Notes under the pieces: generated by a model | Databases searched by the model: none | Seen by the model: only the letters and a program-made list of their open reading frames with translations | What the model was told of the DNA's origin: nothing | NCBI GenBank assembly: GCA_038212095.1 | Contig: JBBQUW010000009.1 | Coordinates: forward strand, 42,694 to 106,693 | Origin: JAICYJ01 sp038212095 | Lineage (GTDB): Bacteria > Actinomycetota > Thermoleophilia > Gaiellales > JAICJC01 | DNA length: 64,000 nt | Reading direction: 5' to 3' | Shown here: piece after piece, positions 24,230-33,323 of the stretch | Layout of the letters: every line of letters begins with the position of its first letter | Position numbering within the stretch: position 1 is the stretch's first letter | Position numbers and translations under genes: made by a program

Positions 24230-25693
24230 ATGGCCTTCAAGGATCTGCGCGACTGGCTCGACCATCTGCGGCGCGAGGGCGAGCTGCACGAGGTGACGGC
24301 CGAGGTTGACCCCCACCTCGAGATCAGCGAGATCACCGACCGCGTCACCAAGGCCGGCGGTCCCGCGCTGCTGTTCCGCGACGTCAAGGGCAGCAGCCTG
24401 CCGCTGCTGATCAACCAGTTCGGCACCGAGCGGCGCATGTGCATGGGGCTCGGTGTCGAGTCGCTGGACGAGCTTGGCTCGCGCATCCAGGGCGTGCTCG
24501 AGATGACGCCGCCGGAGGGCATCGGCGACAAGATCCGCGCGCTCGGCAAGCTCAAGTCGCTGGCCGACTCGCGGCCGAAGGTGGTGCGCAGCGGCCCCTG
24601 CCAGGAGATCGTGCTGCAGCCTCCCGATCTCGACCAGCTGCCGATCATGACCTGCTGGCCGCTGGACGGCGGCCCCTTCATCACGCTGCCGGCCGTGATC
24701 ACCAAGGATCCCCGCACCGGCATGCGAAACGTCGGCATGTACCGGATCCAGAAGTTCGATTCGACCACCACCGGCGTGCACTGGCAGATCCACAAGGACG
24801 CCGCCGCCGACTGGCGGGGGATGGGCGAGCGGATGGACGTGGCGGTCGCGCTCGGTCTCGACCCGATCACCGCCTACTCGGCGTCCGCACCGCTGCCCAA
24901 GCACGTCGACGAGTTCATGCTGGCCGGATTTCTGCGCGGCGAGCCGGTCGAGATGGTGAAGGCGACCACGGTCGACCTGGAGGTGCCGGCGCGGGCCGAG
25001 ATCGTGATCGAGGGCTACATCAGCAAGGGCGAGCTGGCCGACGAGGGCCCGTTTGGCGATCACACGGGCTACTACACGCCGGTCGAGCCGTTCCCGGTGC
25101 TGCACGTGACCGCGATCACGATGCGTCGCGGCGCCGTCTACCCCTCGATCATCGTCGGCGTGCCGCCGCAGGAGGACGTCTGGCTGGGCAAGGCCACCGA
25201 GCGGCTGTTTCTGCCCGCGCTGCGGATGACGATGCCGGAGGTGGTCGACTACGACCTGCCGTTCGCGGGCGCCTTCCACAACCTCGCGATCGTCTCGATC
25301 CGCAAGGCCTTCCCGGGCCACGCCCGCAAGGTGATGCACTCGATCTGGGGCACCGGCCTGCTCTCGCTGACCAAGGGCGTGGTGGTGGTGGACGAGTGGG
25401 TGGACGTTCACGACTACCAGCAGGTGATGTGGCAGGTCGGCGCCAACGTCGATCCGGCCCGCGACGTGATGCTGTCCGAGGGCCCGCTCGATCACCTCGA
25501 CCACGCGCCCACGCGCCAGTTCGTCGGCGGCAAGCTCGGCATCGATGCGACCGCGACGTGGGAGTCGGAGGGGTACAGCCGTGGCTGGCCGTCAGTGATC
25601 GAGATGTCGTCCGACGTCCGCGACCGGGTGACCGCGCGGTGGGCCGAGTTTGGGATTCCTGTTACAACGGCACGCGGCCGGGGAGCGCGATAG
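24230..25693 (+). CDS. ubiD: UbiD family decarboxylase (menaquinone pathway, MqnL-type role)
   Basis: 487-residue prenylated-FMN decarboxylase. Conserved UbiD segments: NVGMYRIQ, the EGPFGDHTGYYT loop with catalytic Glu, PPQEDVWLGKATER, and DATATWESEGYSRGWP. In organisms using the futalosine route a UbiD-type enzyme decarboxylates the 1,4-dihydroxy-6-naphthoate derivative; the UbiX homologue and MqnA/C/E nearby support that role. It is first in the operon with the Rieske and cytochrome b genes; the stop abuts the next gene's leader. Confidence 0.92.
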   Translation: MAFKDLRDWLDHLRREGELHEVTAEVDPHLEISEITDRVTKAGGPALLFRDVKGSSLPLLINQFGTERRMCMGLGVESLDELGSRIQGVLEMTPPEGIGDKIRALGKLKSLADSRPKVVRSGPCQEIVLQPPDLDQLPIMTCWPLDGGPFITLPAVITKDPRTGMRNVGMYRIQKFDSTTTGVHWQIHKDAAADWRGMGERMDVAVALGLDPITAYSASAPLPKHVDEFMLAGFLRGEPVEMVKATTVDLEVPARAEIVIEGYISKGELADEGPFGDHTGYYTPVEPFPVLHVTAITMRRGAVYPSIIVGVPPQEDVWLGKATERLFLPALRMTMPEVVDYDLPFAGAFHNLAIVSIRKAFPGHARKVMHSIWGTGLLSLTKGVVVVDEWVDVHDYQQVMWQVGANVDPARDVMLSEGPLDHLDHAPTRQFVGGKLGIDATATWESEGYSRGWPSVIEMSSDVRDRVTARWAEFGIPVTTARGRGAR

Positions 25694-25714
25694 TATGGCC
25701 TCGCTGGACCGACC

Positions 25715-25720
25715 AGGAGG
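25715..25720 (+). promoter_or_regulatory. Ribosome binding site deciding the Rieske start
   Basis: AGGAGG ends 4 bases before GTG 25725; the in-frame ATG at 25695 has no such site. Confidence 0.55.
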
Positions 25721-25724
25721 ACAC

Positions 25725-26429
25725 GTGGCGGACACTCCCGCCGGCTCGCACGCCCATGCATACACGGCGCCACAGGCGCCGGACTCCGCCGTAACCCGCG
25801 GTCAGTTTCTCACCCTCTCCTCGGTGGGACTGGGCGCGATGATCGGTGCGGTGATCGGCGTGCCGGCGACGGCCTACGTGCTCGCGCCCTTGACCAAGGA
25901 GGTCAAGTTCGAGCCGGTCGACCTCGGCCCGACCAGCAAGTACACCGCCGAGTCCGGATTCGCACCGACCGCGGCCACGTACGTCGAAGATCCGGCCAAT
26001 CCGAACACCAGCGCCGGGCTGGCCTGGGTGCACCACACGGGCAAGTCGAACACCGATTGGCTGGCCCAGGACGCGATGTTCGTCGTCTTCTCGAACCGCT
26101 GCATGCACCTCGGCTGTCCGGTCGCCGCGAACGCCGGCGGCTTCGCCTGTCCCTGCCATGGCGGCGTGTACAACACTGACGGGATCCGCACAGGTGGACC
26201 GCCGATCAGGCCGCTCGACCGCTTCGAGTGGGAGGTCAAGGGCGGCAGCCTGGTGCTGACCAACCGCTGGAGCGTCGACTTCCTGAACGGCAAGCTGACC
26301 TACTTCCCGGTCAAGATGCCGGGCCAGCCGGTCGACCTGGGCGCGCCCAGCATCGTCAACGACCACATCCCCGACCTGCTGTATCCCAACGTCACCTACC
26401 AGCACGGCACCGTGCCCAAGCCTCACTGA
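25725..26429 (+). CDS. Rieske iron-sulfur subunit of quinol:cytochrome c reductase
   Basis: 234 residues. N-terminal anchor helix (about 25-50, LSSVGLGAMIGAVIGVPATA), then the Rieske fold with cluster ligands in CMHLGC and CPCHGG, matching the two-Cys two-His [2Fe-2S] site. It transfers electrons from menaquinol at the Qo site to cytochrome c. An N-terminal twin-arginine pair is absent. GTG 25725 follows AGGAGG; ATG 25695 would add ten residues. TGATG overlap with the cytochrome b gene. Confidence 0.92.
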   Translation: MADTPAGSHAHAYTAPQAPDSAVTRGQFLTLSSVGLGAMIGAVIGVPATAYVLAPLTKEVKFEPVDLGPTSKYTAESGFAPTAATYVEDPANPNTSAGLAWVHHTGKSNTDWLAQDAMFVVFSNRCMHLGCPVAANAGGFACPCHGGVYNTDGIRTGGPPIRPLDRFEWEVKGGSLVLTNRWSVDFLNGKLTYFPVKMPGQPVDLGAPSIVNDHIPDLLYPNVTYQHGTVPKPH

Positions 26430-27151
26430 TGCCACTCCCGATTCCCATCCCGCCGCCGCCCAGCCCCAAGCAGATGGTGCTGGCCACCGAGGACTGGATC
26501 GAGTACCGCACCGGCTTCCCGACGCTGGTGCGGAAGTTCCTGTTCCGAAAGGTGCCGCCCACCGGCTGGTTCCACACGCTCGGCTCGTCGCTGCTGACGG
26601 TGTTCATCCTGCAGGCCACCACCGGAATGCTGCTGGCGATGACGTACGACCCCTCGCCCGGCGGCGCCTACGAGTCGATCCGCTACATCACCGACACCCA
26701 GACGCTGGGCTGGCTGATCCGCGGCATGCACAAGTGGGGCGCCTCGATGATGGTGATTCTGCTGTTCCTGCACATGGGCCGCACCTTCTTCTACGGCGCC
26801 TACAAGTACCCGCGCGAGATGACGTGGCTGACCGGCTCGCTGATCTTCGTGCTGACGATGGCGATGGGCCTCACCGGCTACCTGCTGGTGTGGGACCAGC
26901 GCGCCTACTGGGCCTCGGTCGTGGCCGTCAACATCAACGGCACCGCGCCGGTGCTGGGCCCGTTCATCTCGAAGTTCCTGCTGGCGGGGCCGGTGTTCGG
27001 CGCCCAGACGATCTCGCGCTTCTACGCGCTACACATGCTCTTGATACCCGGGGCAATCGGCGGTCTGATCTTCGTCCACATGTGGCTGGTCGTGAAGCTG
27101 GGCGTCACTCCCTGGCCCTCCCGCCCGCGTGAGGACGAGGTCGAGGCGTAG
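26429..27151 (+). CDS. Cytochrome b (b6-type N-terminal half)
   Basis: 240 residues, four membrane helices, equivalent to cytochrome b6. Bis-histidine haem ligands are in GMHKWGASMMVILLFLHMGR (helix B) and RFYALHMLLIP...FVHMWLV (helix D), spaced 13-14 residues as in split cytochrome b. GYLLVWDQRAYWA is the Qo-side helix C segment. A proline-rich N-terminus (IPIPPPPSP) is unusual. Part of the Rieske-b-IV/c operon. Confidence 0.93.
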   Translation: MPLPIPIPPPPSPKQMVLATEDWIEYRTGFPTLVRKFLFRKVPPTGWFHTLGSSLLTVFILQATTGMLLAMTYDPSPGGAYESIRYITDTQTLGWLIRGMHKWGASMMVILLFLHMGRTFFYGAYKYPREMTWLTGSLIFVLTMAMGLTGYLLVWDQRAYWASVVAVNINGTAPVLGPFISKFLLAGPVFGAQTISRFYALHMLLIPGAIGGLIFVHMWLVVKLGVTPWPSRPREDEVEA

Positions 27152-27153
27152 CC

Positions 27154-27975
27154 GTGGCACGCAAGGTGATCAACCGCCGCGTGCGGTACGAGGCGGAGCA
27201 CGCCGACTCGAAGAAGCACGGCCACGCCTTCTTTCCCTACGCGATGTTCCACGATGTCGTGGTCAATCTGCTGGTGGTGCTGATCATCGTGGTCATGGCG
27301 ATCGTGTGGCACGCCACGGCGCAGCCGATCTCGGCCGCGCACCCGCAGGGCGTCAACGGCTGGCTGGGCGCGCTGTACGAGACCAAGGCCAACCCGGCCA
27401 TCCAGAGCACGGAGCCGCGGCCGGAGTGGTACTTCCTCTTCCTGTTCGAGCTGCTGCGGGTGTTCAAGTCGCCGTGGCAGCTGCTGTTCGCCACCATCAT
27501 CATCCCCACCATCCTGATGGTGCTGCTGATCACGTGGCCGTTCATCGACACCGGCCGCGACCGGCGGCTCTCGCGCCGCCCGGCCGGCGTGGCGCTCGGT
27601 CTGGCTACGCCCGCGGTGCTGATCGCGCTGACGATCGCCGGCGGCTCGGCGCCCGGAGTCGGCGGAACAGCCATCACCACCTACCCAGCCCTGAACGCAC
27701 TTCCCGGAGCGACCCTGATCTCCGCGCAAGGCTGCACCTCCTGCCACAACTTTGGTGCCGTCGGTGCGAGCGGTCCGGGAGCGAACCTCGCCAAGGGCTC
27801 GCCGATGTTCGCTGACGACCAGAAGAAGATCCAGGCCTGGCTTGCGGGCGGTGCGAACACGACCACCGGTGGCGCGATGCCTGACTACACCGGCCTCGGC
27901 CCGGCCAAGATCGCTCAGATCGCTCAGCTCGTCGCGTCGCTCAAGAGCGGCACAGTGCAGCCGATCCAGCAGTAG
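27154..27975 (+). CDS. Cytochrome b subunit IV fused to a c-type cytochrome
   Basis: 273 residues. The first ~145 carry three membrane helices and the Qo-site PEWYFLFLFELLRVF. A fourth helix (about 150-170) leads to an extracytoplasmic cytochrome c domain with one CTSCH haem site and axial Met in GGAMPDYTG. This fusion replaces a separate cytochrome f/c1 and resembles the QcrC of Firmicutes. GTG 27154 follows the cytochrome b stop by 2 bases. Confidence 0.93.
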   Translation: MARKVINRRVRYEAEHADSKKHGHAFFPYAMFHDVVVNLLVVLIIVVMAIVWHATAQPISAAHPQGVNGWLGALYETKANPAIQSTEPRPEWYFLFLFELLRVFKSPWQLLFATIIIPTILMVLLITWPFIDTGRDRRLSRRPAGVALGLATPAVLIALTIAGGSAPGVGGTAITTYPALNALPGATLISAQGCTSCHNFGAVGASGPGANLAKGSPMFADDQKKIQAWLAGGANTTTGGAMPDYTGLGPAKIAQIAQLVASLKSGTVQPIQQ

Positions 27976-27984
27976 GCTGCCCTC

Positions 27985-28593
27985 ATGCGCGTGATGCTCG
28001 GAATCACCGGCGCGTCCGGCGCCCCGTATGCCGCCCGCGTCCTGCGTGCGCTGTGCGAGGCGGGCGTCGACGCCGGCATCTGCGCCTCGGCGGCCGGACG
28101 GCAGGTGATCGCGCTCGAGCTGTACGGCGATCGTGCGATGGACGGCAGCGACGCGCTCGAGCGGTTCGTGGCCGACCATGGCGCCCCCGGCGTGCGGCTG
28201 TGGGCCGAGCGCGACTACTCGGCCCCCTACGCCTCGGGAAGCTCGCGCACCGACGCGGTCGTGATCTGCCCCTGCTCGATGGCCTCGATCGGCACCATCG
28301 TCGGCGGGTCGGAGGCCAATCTGATCCACCGCGCCGCCGGCGTGCAGCTGAAGGAGCGGCGCAAGCTGGTGGTGGTGCCGCGTGAGACGCCGCTCTCGTC
28401 GATCCACCTCGAGAACCTGCTCAAGCTGCGAAACGCGGGCGCGGATGTGATCCCCGCCATGCCCGCCTTCTACCACCTGCCGCAGACGATCGACGAGATG
28501 ATCGACTTCGTCGCCGGCCGCGTGATCGACTCGCTGGGCATCGAGATGTCGCTGCACCGCCGCTGGGGCGAGGCCGAGGTGCCGGCGCCGTGA
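27985..28593 (+). CDS. ubiX: UbiX-type flavin prenyltransferase
   Basis: 202 residues. Makes prenylated FMN, the cofactor of UbiD. Signature GITGASGAPYA (6-16), VICPCSMASIGTI, VPRETPLSSIHLENLLKL, and MPAFYHLPQTIDEMIDFVAGR at the C-terminus match UbiX closely. It is 9 bases after the cytochrome c fusion and overlaps ubiE by GTGA, so it joins the menaquinone genes to the bc-complex operon. Confidence 0.95.
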   Translation: MRVMLGITGASGAPYAARVLRALCEAGVDAGICASAAGRQVIALELYGDRAMDGSDALERFVADHGAPGVRLWAERDYSAPYASGSSRTDAVVICPCSMASIGTIVGGSEANLIHRAAGVQLKERRKLVVVPRETPLSSIHLENLLKLRNAGADVIPAMPAFYHLPQTIDEMIDFVAGRVIDSLGIEMSLHRRWGEAEVPAP

Positions 28594-29276
28594 CGCTGCA
28601 GCCGGAGCGGGTGCGCGAGATGTTCGACCGCATCTCACCAAGCTACGACCGCATGAACCTGCTCATGTCGGGTGGCATGGACGGCCGCTGGCGGCGGCTG
28701 GCGGTGCGGGCGTCGGGCGCGCGGCCCGGCGACGCCGTGCTCGACGTCTGCTGTGGCACCGGCGACCTTGCGGTCGAGCTGCGGCGGGCGGTAGGTCCGT
28801 CCGGCCGCGTGGTCGGGCTCGACTTCTCGCCCCAGATGCTGGCTGTGGCCGGCTGCAAGAGCAACGCCGTCGAGTGGCAGGAGGGCGACGCGCTGGCGCT
28901 GCCGTTCGGCGACGGCGAGTTCGCCGCCGCCACGGTCGGGTTCGGCGTCCGCAATCTGGTCGATTACGCCCGCGGATTCGCCGAGATGGCGCGCGTGGTG
29001 CGTCCGGGCGGGCGCGTCGTCTGTCTCGAGATGAGCACCCCTGGCCCCGTGATCCGGCCGTTCTCGCGCCTCTGGACAGATCATGGCGTGCCGCTGATGG
29101 GCCGGCTGGTGGCGCGCGACGCCGGCGCCTATCGCTACCTGCCCGACTCCGTACGCCGGTTTCCCCCGGCCGATCAACTGGCGGTGATCATGCGCGAGGC
29201 GGGATTGAGCGACGTCCGCGTGAGGCGTCTGATGCTGGGCGTGGTCGCGCTGCACGTCGCAACGGTGCCGGCGTGA
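28590..29276 (+). CDS. ubiE: UbiE/MenG demethylmenaquinone methyltransferase
   Basis: 228-residue SAM methyltransferase for the last step of menaquinone synthesis. Family motifs: MFDRISPSYDRMNLLMSGGMDGRWR at the start, DVCCGTGDLA (SAM loop), TVGFGVRNLVDYARGFAEMARVVRPGG and CLEMSTP. GTG start overlaps the ubiX stop, and its own stop overlaps the next GTG. Confidence 0.95.
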   Translation: MTLQPERVREMFDRISPSYDRMNLLMSGGMDGRWRRLAVRASGARPGDAVLDVCCGTGDLAVELRRAVGPSGRVVGLDFSPQMLAVAGCKSNAVEWQEGDALALPFGDGEFAAATVGFGVRNLVDYARGFAEMARVVRPGGRVVCLEMSTPGPVIRPFSRLWTDHGVPLMGRLVARDAGAYRYLPDSVRRFPPADQLAVIMREAGLSDVRVRRLMLGVVALHVATVPA

Positions 29277-30223
29277 GCCTGGTCGCGTCGCAGCACCAGC
29301 AGCACGTCGACCGCGTCGAGCAGCGACTGCGGGAGGTGGTCGACGCCGATCAGGGCGCCGTCTCGCTGGCCTCCGCGCGGACGCTCGCGGCGGGTGGCAA
29401 GCGGCTGCGGCCGCTGCTGGTATCGCTGTGCGCCGCCGACGACCATCGCGACCGCCCGCAGCTGGTCGCTGCCGGAACCGCGGTGGAGCTGGTGCACATG
29501 GCCACGCTGGTGCACGATGACGTGCTGGACGCGACGCCGCTTCGTCGCGGAAGGCCGACGATCTGGCACAGCGAGGGCCGCGTGCTGGCCACGGCCACCG
29601 GCGATCACCTGTTCGCGCGGGCGTTCGCAGAGCTGGCGGCGACGGGGGACATCGATGCCGTGACGATGCTCTCGGATGCCTGCCTGGCGCTGGCGCGGGG
29701 CGAGATCCTCCAGCGCGCGCAGACCGGCGATCCGTCCACCTCCGTGCCCGCGTACCTCCAGCGCTGCACGCTCAAGACGGGACGCCTGTTCTCGGCCGCG
29801 GCCATGCTGGGCGCCCGCTTCGGTGGTCTCGATCGCGAGCAGGGCGACGCGCTGGGACGCTTTGCCGAGGCGCTCGGGTTGGCCTTCCAGATTGCCGACG
29901 ACGTGCTCGACTGCGACGGCAACCCCGACACCACCGGCAAGCCGCTCGGCACCGACCTGCTGGACGGCACGATCACGCTGCCGCTGATCCTGGCGGCCGA
30001 GCGTGACGAGGCCGTGCGCTCGGTGATCGCGCGTGGCGCCGCCCCCGACGACGTGTTGCCCATTCTGGCGCGCGTGGTCGGCAGCGGTGCGGTGGTGGAC
30101 GCCCGCGCCCAGGCGCGCGAGCTGGCGGCCGTTGCCCTGGCCGAGCTCGAGCGTGTCTCGGCGCCGGTCGATCACGAGGCGCTGCGCGATGCCGTGACGA
30201 CGGCGGTCGAGCGTAGCGCGTAG
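29273..30223 (+). CDS. Polyprenyl diphosphate synthase
   Basis: 316 residues. Builds the isoprenoid tail of menaquinone. First Asp-rich motif DDVLD at 82-86 followed by RRGRPT, GGKRLRP at 41-47, second Asp-rich motif in FQIADDVLDCDG, and KPLGTDLLDGTITLPL. GTG start coupled to ubiE. Chain length cannot be told, but small residues before the first motif (MATLVH) fit a long product. Confidence 0.93.
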   Translation: MSLVASQHQQHVDRVEQRLREVVDADQGAVSLASARTLAAGGKRLRPLLVSLCAADDHRDRPQLVAAGTAVELVHMATLVHDDVLDATPLRRGRPTIWHSEGRVLATATGDHLFARAFAELAATGDIDAVTMLSDACLALARGEILQRAQTGDPSTSVPAYLQRCTLKTGRLFSAAAMLGARFGGLDREQGDALGRFAEALGLAFQIADDVLDCDGNPDTTGKPLGTDLLDGTITLPLILAAERDEAVRSVIARGAAPDDVLPILARVVGSGAVVDARAQARELAAVALAELERVSAPVDHEALRDAVTTAVERSA

Positions 30224-30279
30224 GTGTCCCGCGCCGGGCACGATCGAGCTGCACCGAACGTCCATCGCGAACGAGGGAA

Positions 30280-30298
30280 CAGGTCAGGGGGTGACCTG
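30280..30298 (+). terminator. Hairpin ahead of mqnE
   Basis: Perfect 7-base stem CAGGTCA / TGACCTG around GGGGG. Located in the 117-base gap after the polyprenyl synthase; may end the upstream transcript since a new -10 box follows at 30326. Confidence 0.5.
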
Positions 30299-30325
30299 CC
30301 GGCACGGATTTCCAGGCGGCATCGG

Positions 30326-30331
30326 TACACT
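30326..30331 (+). promoter_or_regulatory. -10 box, leaderless start of the mqnE-mqnA-mqnC operon
   Basis: TACACT lies 9 bases before the ATG at 30341; same box and spacing as ubiD. Confidence 0.55.
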
Positions 30332-30340
30332 TCCAACCGC

Positions 30341-31450
30341 ATGGCCACCGCCGCCCGCCTCGATACGCTGGCTCCCATCCGCGAGAAAGTGCTCGCCGGC
30401 GAGCGCCTCGACTTCGACGACGGCGTCGCGCTGCTCGAGTCCGATGATCTTACCGGCCTGGGCCTGCTTGCGGACACCGCACGCCGGCTCCGCGGCGGCG
30501 GCGACGAGGTGTTCTTCGTCAACAACCTCTACCTGAACCACACCAACGTGTGCCGGGTGAAGTGCAAGTTCTGCGCCTTCGCCATGACCGGAAAGCAGCC
30601 GCAGGCCTACACCTGGGAGATCGACGAGCTCGTCCAGCACGCGGTGGACGTGTTCGAGCGCGAGCAGTTCTCCGAGATCCACATGGTGGGCGGCGAGAAT
30701 CCCCACCTCGAGTACCGCTACTACATCGATCTCACCCGCGCCCTGCACGAGGCGCTGCCCGACGTGCACCTGAAGCTGTTCACCGCGTCCGAGATCCACC
30801 ATATGCACAAGCTGTCGGGGAAGCCTCGCGAGGAGATCCTGGACGACCTCCAGCAGGCCGGTCTGGGCTCGCTGCCCGGCGGCGGTGCCGAGGTGTTCGC
30901 CGACCGCGTGCGACGGCTCATCGCCCCCGGCAAGGAGCATCCCGACAATTGGATCGCCACCCACCGTGCCGCGCACGCCATGGGCATGCCGACCCACTGC
31001 ACGATGCTCTACGGGCACGTCGAGAACTACGAGGAGCGGGTCGATCACTGGCTGCGGCTGCGCCAGCTCCAGGACGAGACGAGCGGCTTCCTGGCCTTCA
31101 TCCCGCTGCCGTTCCATCCCGAGAACACGGTCTTCGAGCGGCGTGGCTGGCGGTTCTCCACCGGGTACGACGACCTCAAGATGATCGCCGTCTCACGGCT
31201 GATGCTGGACAACATCGCCAACATCAAGGCGTACTGGATCATGATCTCGACCCCGCTGGCGCAGGTCGCGCTGCACTACGGCGCCAACGATATCCAGGGC
31301 ACCGTGATGGAGGAGAAGATCGCGCACGCGGCGGGCGCTGTGACGCCGCAGGAGGAGAAGATCAACGACCTCGTGGCGCTGATCCGCGACGCCGGCCGCA
31401 TCCCCGTCCAGCGCGACACGCTCTACAACAGGCTGCGTACCTTTGCTTAG
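30341..31450 (+). CDS. mqnE: Aminofutalosine synthase
   Basis: 369-residue radical SAM enzyme joining the chorismate-derived enolpyruvyl-benzoate to SAM's adenosyl part. [4Fe-4S] cysteines Cys71, Cys75, Cys78 in NVCRVKCKFCAF. The sequence EIHMVGGENPHLEYRYY and FIPLPFHPENT distinguish MqnE from MqnC. It starts its own unit and overlaps mqnA by 8 bases. Confidence 0.95.
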   Translation: MATAARLDTLAPIREKVLAGERLDFDDGVALLESDDLTGLGLLADTARRLRGGGDEVFFVNNLYLNHTNVCRVKCKFCAFAMTGKQPQAYTWEIDELVQHAVDVFEREQFSEIHMVGGENPHLEYRYYIDLTRALHEALPDVHLKLFTASEIHHMHKLSGKPREEILDDLQQAGLGSLPGGGAEVFADRVRRLIAPGKEHPDNWIATHRAAHAMGMPTHCTMLYGHVENYEERVDHWLRLRQLQDETSGFLAFIPLPFHPENTVFERRGWRFSTGYDDLKMIAVSRLMLDNIANIKAYWIMISTPLAQVALHYGANDIQGTVMEEKIAHAAGAVTPQEEKINDLVALIRDAGRIPVQRDTLYNRLRTFA

Positions 31451-32207
31451 GCTGGGCCGCATCTCGTATGCCAACATGGCGCCGGTGTTCTACGAGCTGG
31501 ACGGCGAGGGCCTCGAGCAGACCACCGGCGTGCCCACCGAGCTGAACGCCAAGCTGCTGGCGGGCGAGCTGGACGTCGCGCCGATCTCGTCCATCGAGTA
31601 CGCCCGAAACGCCGATCGCCTGCGGCTGCTGCCGCGGCTCTGCGTCTCCACCGAGGGTGCGGTCGACTCGATCCAGCTGATCACGCGAAAGCCGCTTGAC
31701 CAGGTGCGTTCGGTGGCGGTGACGCCCGAGAGCGCCACCTCGGTGGTGCTGACGCGGGTGCTGCTGGGCGCGGTCGACCTGGTGCCGCTGGGCGAGCCCG
31801 CCGACGGCAAGATGCTGATCGGCGATGCCGCGCTGCAGAGCGCGTTCGACGACCCGACCCCGCACTACGACCTGGGCCGCCTATGGCAGGAGCGCACCGG
31901 CCTGCCGATGGTCTACGCGGTATGGGCGTGCCGAGAGGGAGTCGAGCACGGCCTGGAGGAGCTGGAGCGTGCCCACCTGCGCTCGCTGGCGGTGTCGCGG
32001 TCGGAGCCCGAGGCGCTGGCCCGCCGGGCCTCGGCCGAGTACGGCTGGCCGGCGGGATTCCTGGCCCGCTACTTCGAGAAGCTGCGCTACCACTTCGGCC
32101 CGCGCGAGCGGCAGGGGATGGTGCGGTTCTTCGAACTCGCTCACCTGGCCGGCGAGCTGGACGTGGTTCCAGAGCTGCGCTTCGTCGATCACGAGCGGGT
32201 GGCCTGA
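31443..32207 (+). CDS. mqnA: Chorismate dehydratase
   Basis: 254 residues, periplasmic-binding-protein fold. Removes water from chorismate in the first futalosine-route step. LGRISYANMAPVFY at the N-terminus, DVAPISSIEYARN, and STEGAVDSIQL are MqnA-type motifs. TTG 31443 within the end of mqnE restores the family N-terminus; no ATG does. TGATG overlap with mqnC. Confidence 0.93.
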   Translation: MLRLGRISYANMAPVFYELDGEGLEQTTGVPTELNAKLLAGELDVAPISSIEYARNADRLRLLPRLCVSTEGAVDSIQLITRKPLDQVRSVAVTPESATSVVLTRVLLGAVDLVPLGEPADGKMLIGDAALQSAFDDPTPHYDLGRLWQERTGLPMVYAVWACREGVEHGLEELERAHLRSLAVSRSEPEALARRASAEYGWPAGFLARYFEKLRYHFGPRERQGMVRFFELAHLAGELDVVPELRFVDHERVA

Positions 32208-33319
32208 TGGCGGTCGACGTGCGCACCGGCAGCGTCACCGAGGTGCTGGAGCGGGCGCTGGCCGGCGAGCGGATCGACGATGCCGACGCGCGCACACTGC
32301 TCGAATCGCGCGAGCTGGTGGCGATCGGCCGCGCCGCGCACGAGCTGCGCTGCCGCAAGACGCCGGCCGACCGCGTCACATTCGTGATCGACCGCAACCT
32401 GAACTACACCAACGTCTGCTACACCGACTGCAACTTCTGCGCCTTCTACCGCCGTCCCGGCGACACCCGCGAGGGCTACACGCTCCCCCGTGCGGTGATC
32501 TTCAAGAAGATCGAGGAGACGCTGGCGCTGGGCGGAACGGCGCTGCTGATGCAGGGCGGCCACAACCCGCAGCTCGGCATCGATTGGTACGAGGATTTGT
32601 TCCGCTCGATCAAGGCCCGCTACCCGATCCACCTGCACGCGCTCTCCCCCAGCGAGGTGCAGCACATCGCCCGCAAGGCCAAGCTGACGCCGTCCGAGAC
32701 GCTGAGCCGGCTGCGCGATGCCGGACTCGACTCGCTGCCGGGCGGCGGAGCGGAGATCCTGGTCGACCGCGTGCGCACGATCATCTCCCCGATCAAGACG
32801 ACGTCGGCCGAGTGGCTGGGGATCATGCGGGCCGCCCACAGGCTCGGTATGAGCACCACCGCAACGATGATGTGGGGCCACGTCGAGACGCTGGACGAGC
32901 GGATCGAGCACCTGCGCCGGATCCGCGAGCTGCAGGACGAGATGCACGGCTTCCGGGCCTTCATCAGCTGGACGTTCCAGCCAGACAACACCGAGCTGGC
33001 GGCGCAGGTATCGTGGTTCCCGACCAGCTTCGACTACCTGCTGATGCAGGCCGTCAGCCGCATCTACTTGGACAACGTCGATCACATCCAGAGCTCGTGG
33101 GTGACGCAGGGCATCAAGATCGGCCAGGTGGCGCTGTTCTACGGCGCCGACGACCTGGGCTCGATCATGATCGAGGAGAACGTCGTCTCGGCAGCCGGCA
33201 CCACCCACCGGGCCGGTGTGGACGACTTCCTGCACACCATCCGAAATGCAGGCTTCCGTCCCGCCCAGCGCGACACGCTGTACCGCTCGGTGCGCGAGTA
33301 CGACGCGGTTGCGTCCTGA
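32207..33319 (+). CDS. mqnC: Cyclic dehypoxanthinyl futalosine synthase
   Basis: 370-residue radical SAM enzyme that cyclises dehypoxanthine futalosine. Cluster cysteines Cys71, Cys75, Cys78 in NVCYTDCNFCAF, then FYRRPGDTREGYTL, LLMQGGHNPQLGIDWYEDLF, and WTFQPDNTEL. Paralogue of MqnE. The MqnB/D hydrolase and MqnP prenyltransferase are not in this window. Confidence 0.95.
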   Translation: MAVDVRTGSVTEVLERALAGERIDDADARTLLESRELVAIGRAAHELRCRKTPADRVTFVIDRNLNYTNVCYTDCNFCAFYRRPGDTREGYTLPRAVIFKKIEETLALGGTALLMQGGHNPQLGIDWYEDLFRSIKARYPIHLHALSPSEVQHIARKAKLTPSETLSRLRDAGLDSLPGGGAEILVDRVRTIISPIKTTSAEWLGIMRAAHRLGMSTTATMMWGHVETLDERIEHLRRIRELQDEMHGFRAFISWTFQPDNTELAAQVSWFPTSFDYLLMQAVSRIYLDNVDHIQSSWVTQGIKIGQVALFYGADDLGSIMIEENVVSAAGTTHRAGVDDFLHTIRNAGFRPAQRDTLYRSVREYDAVAS

Positions 33320-33323
33320 CGCC

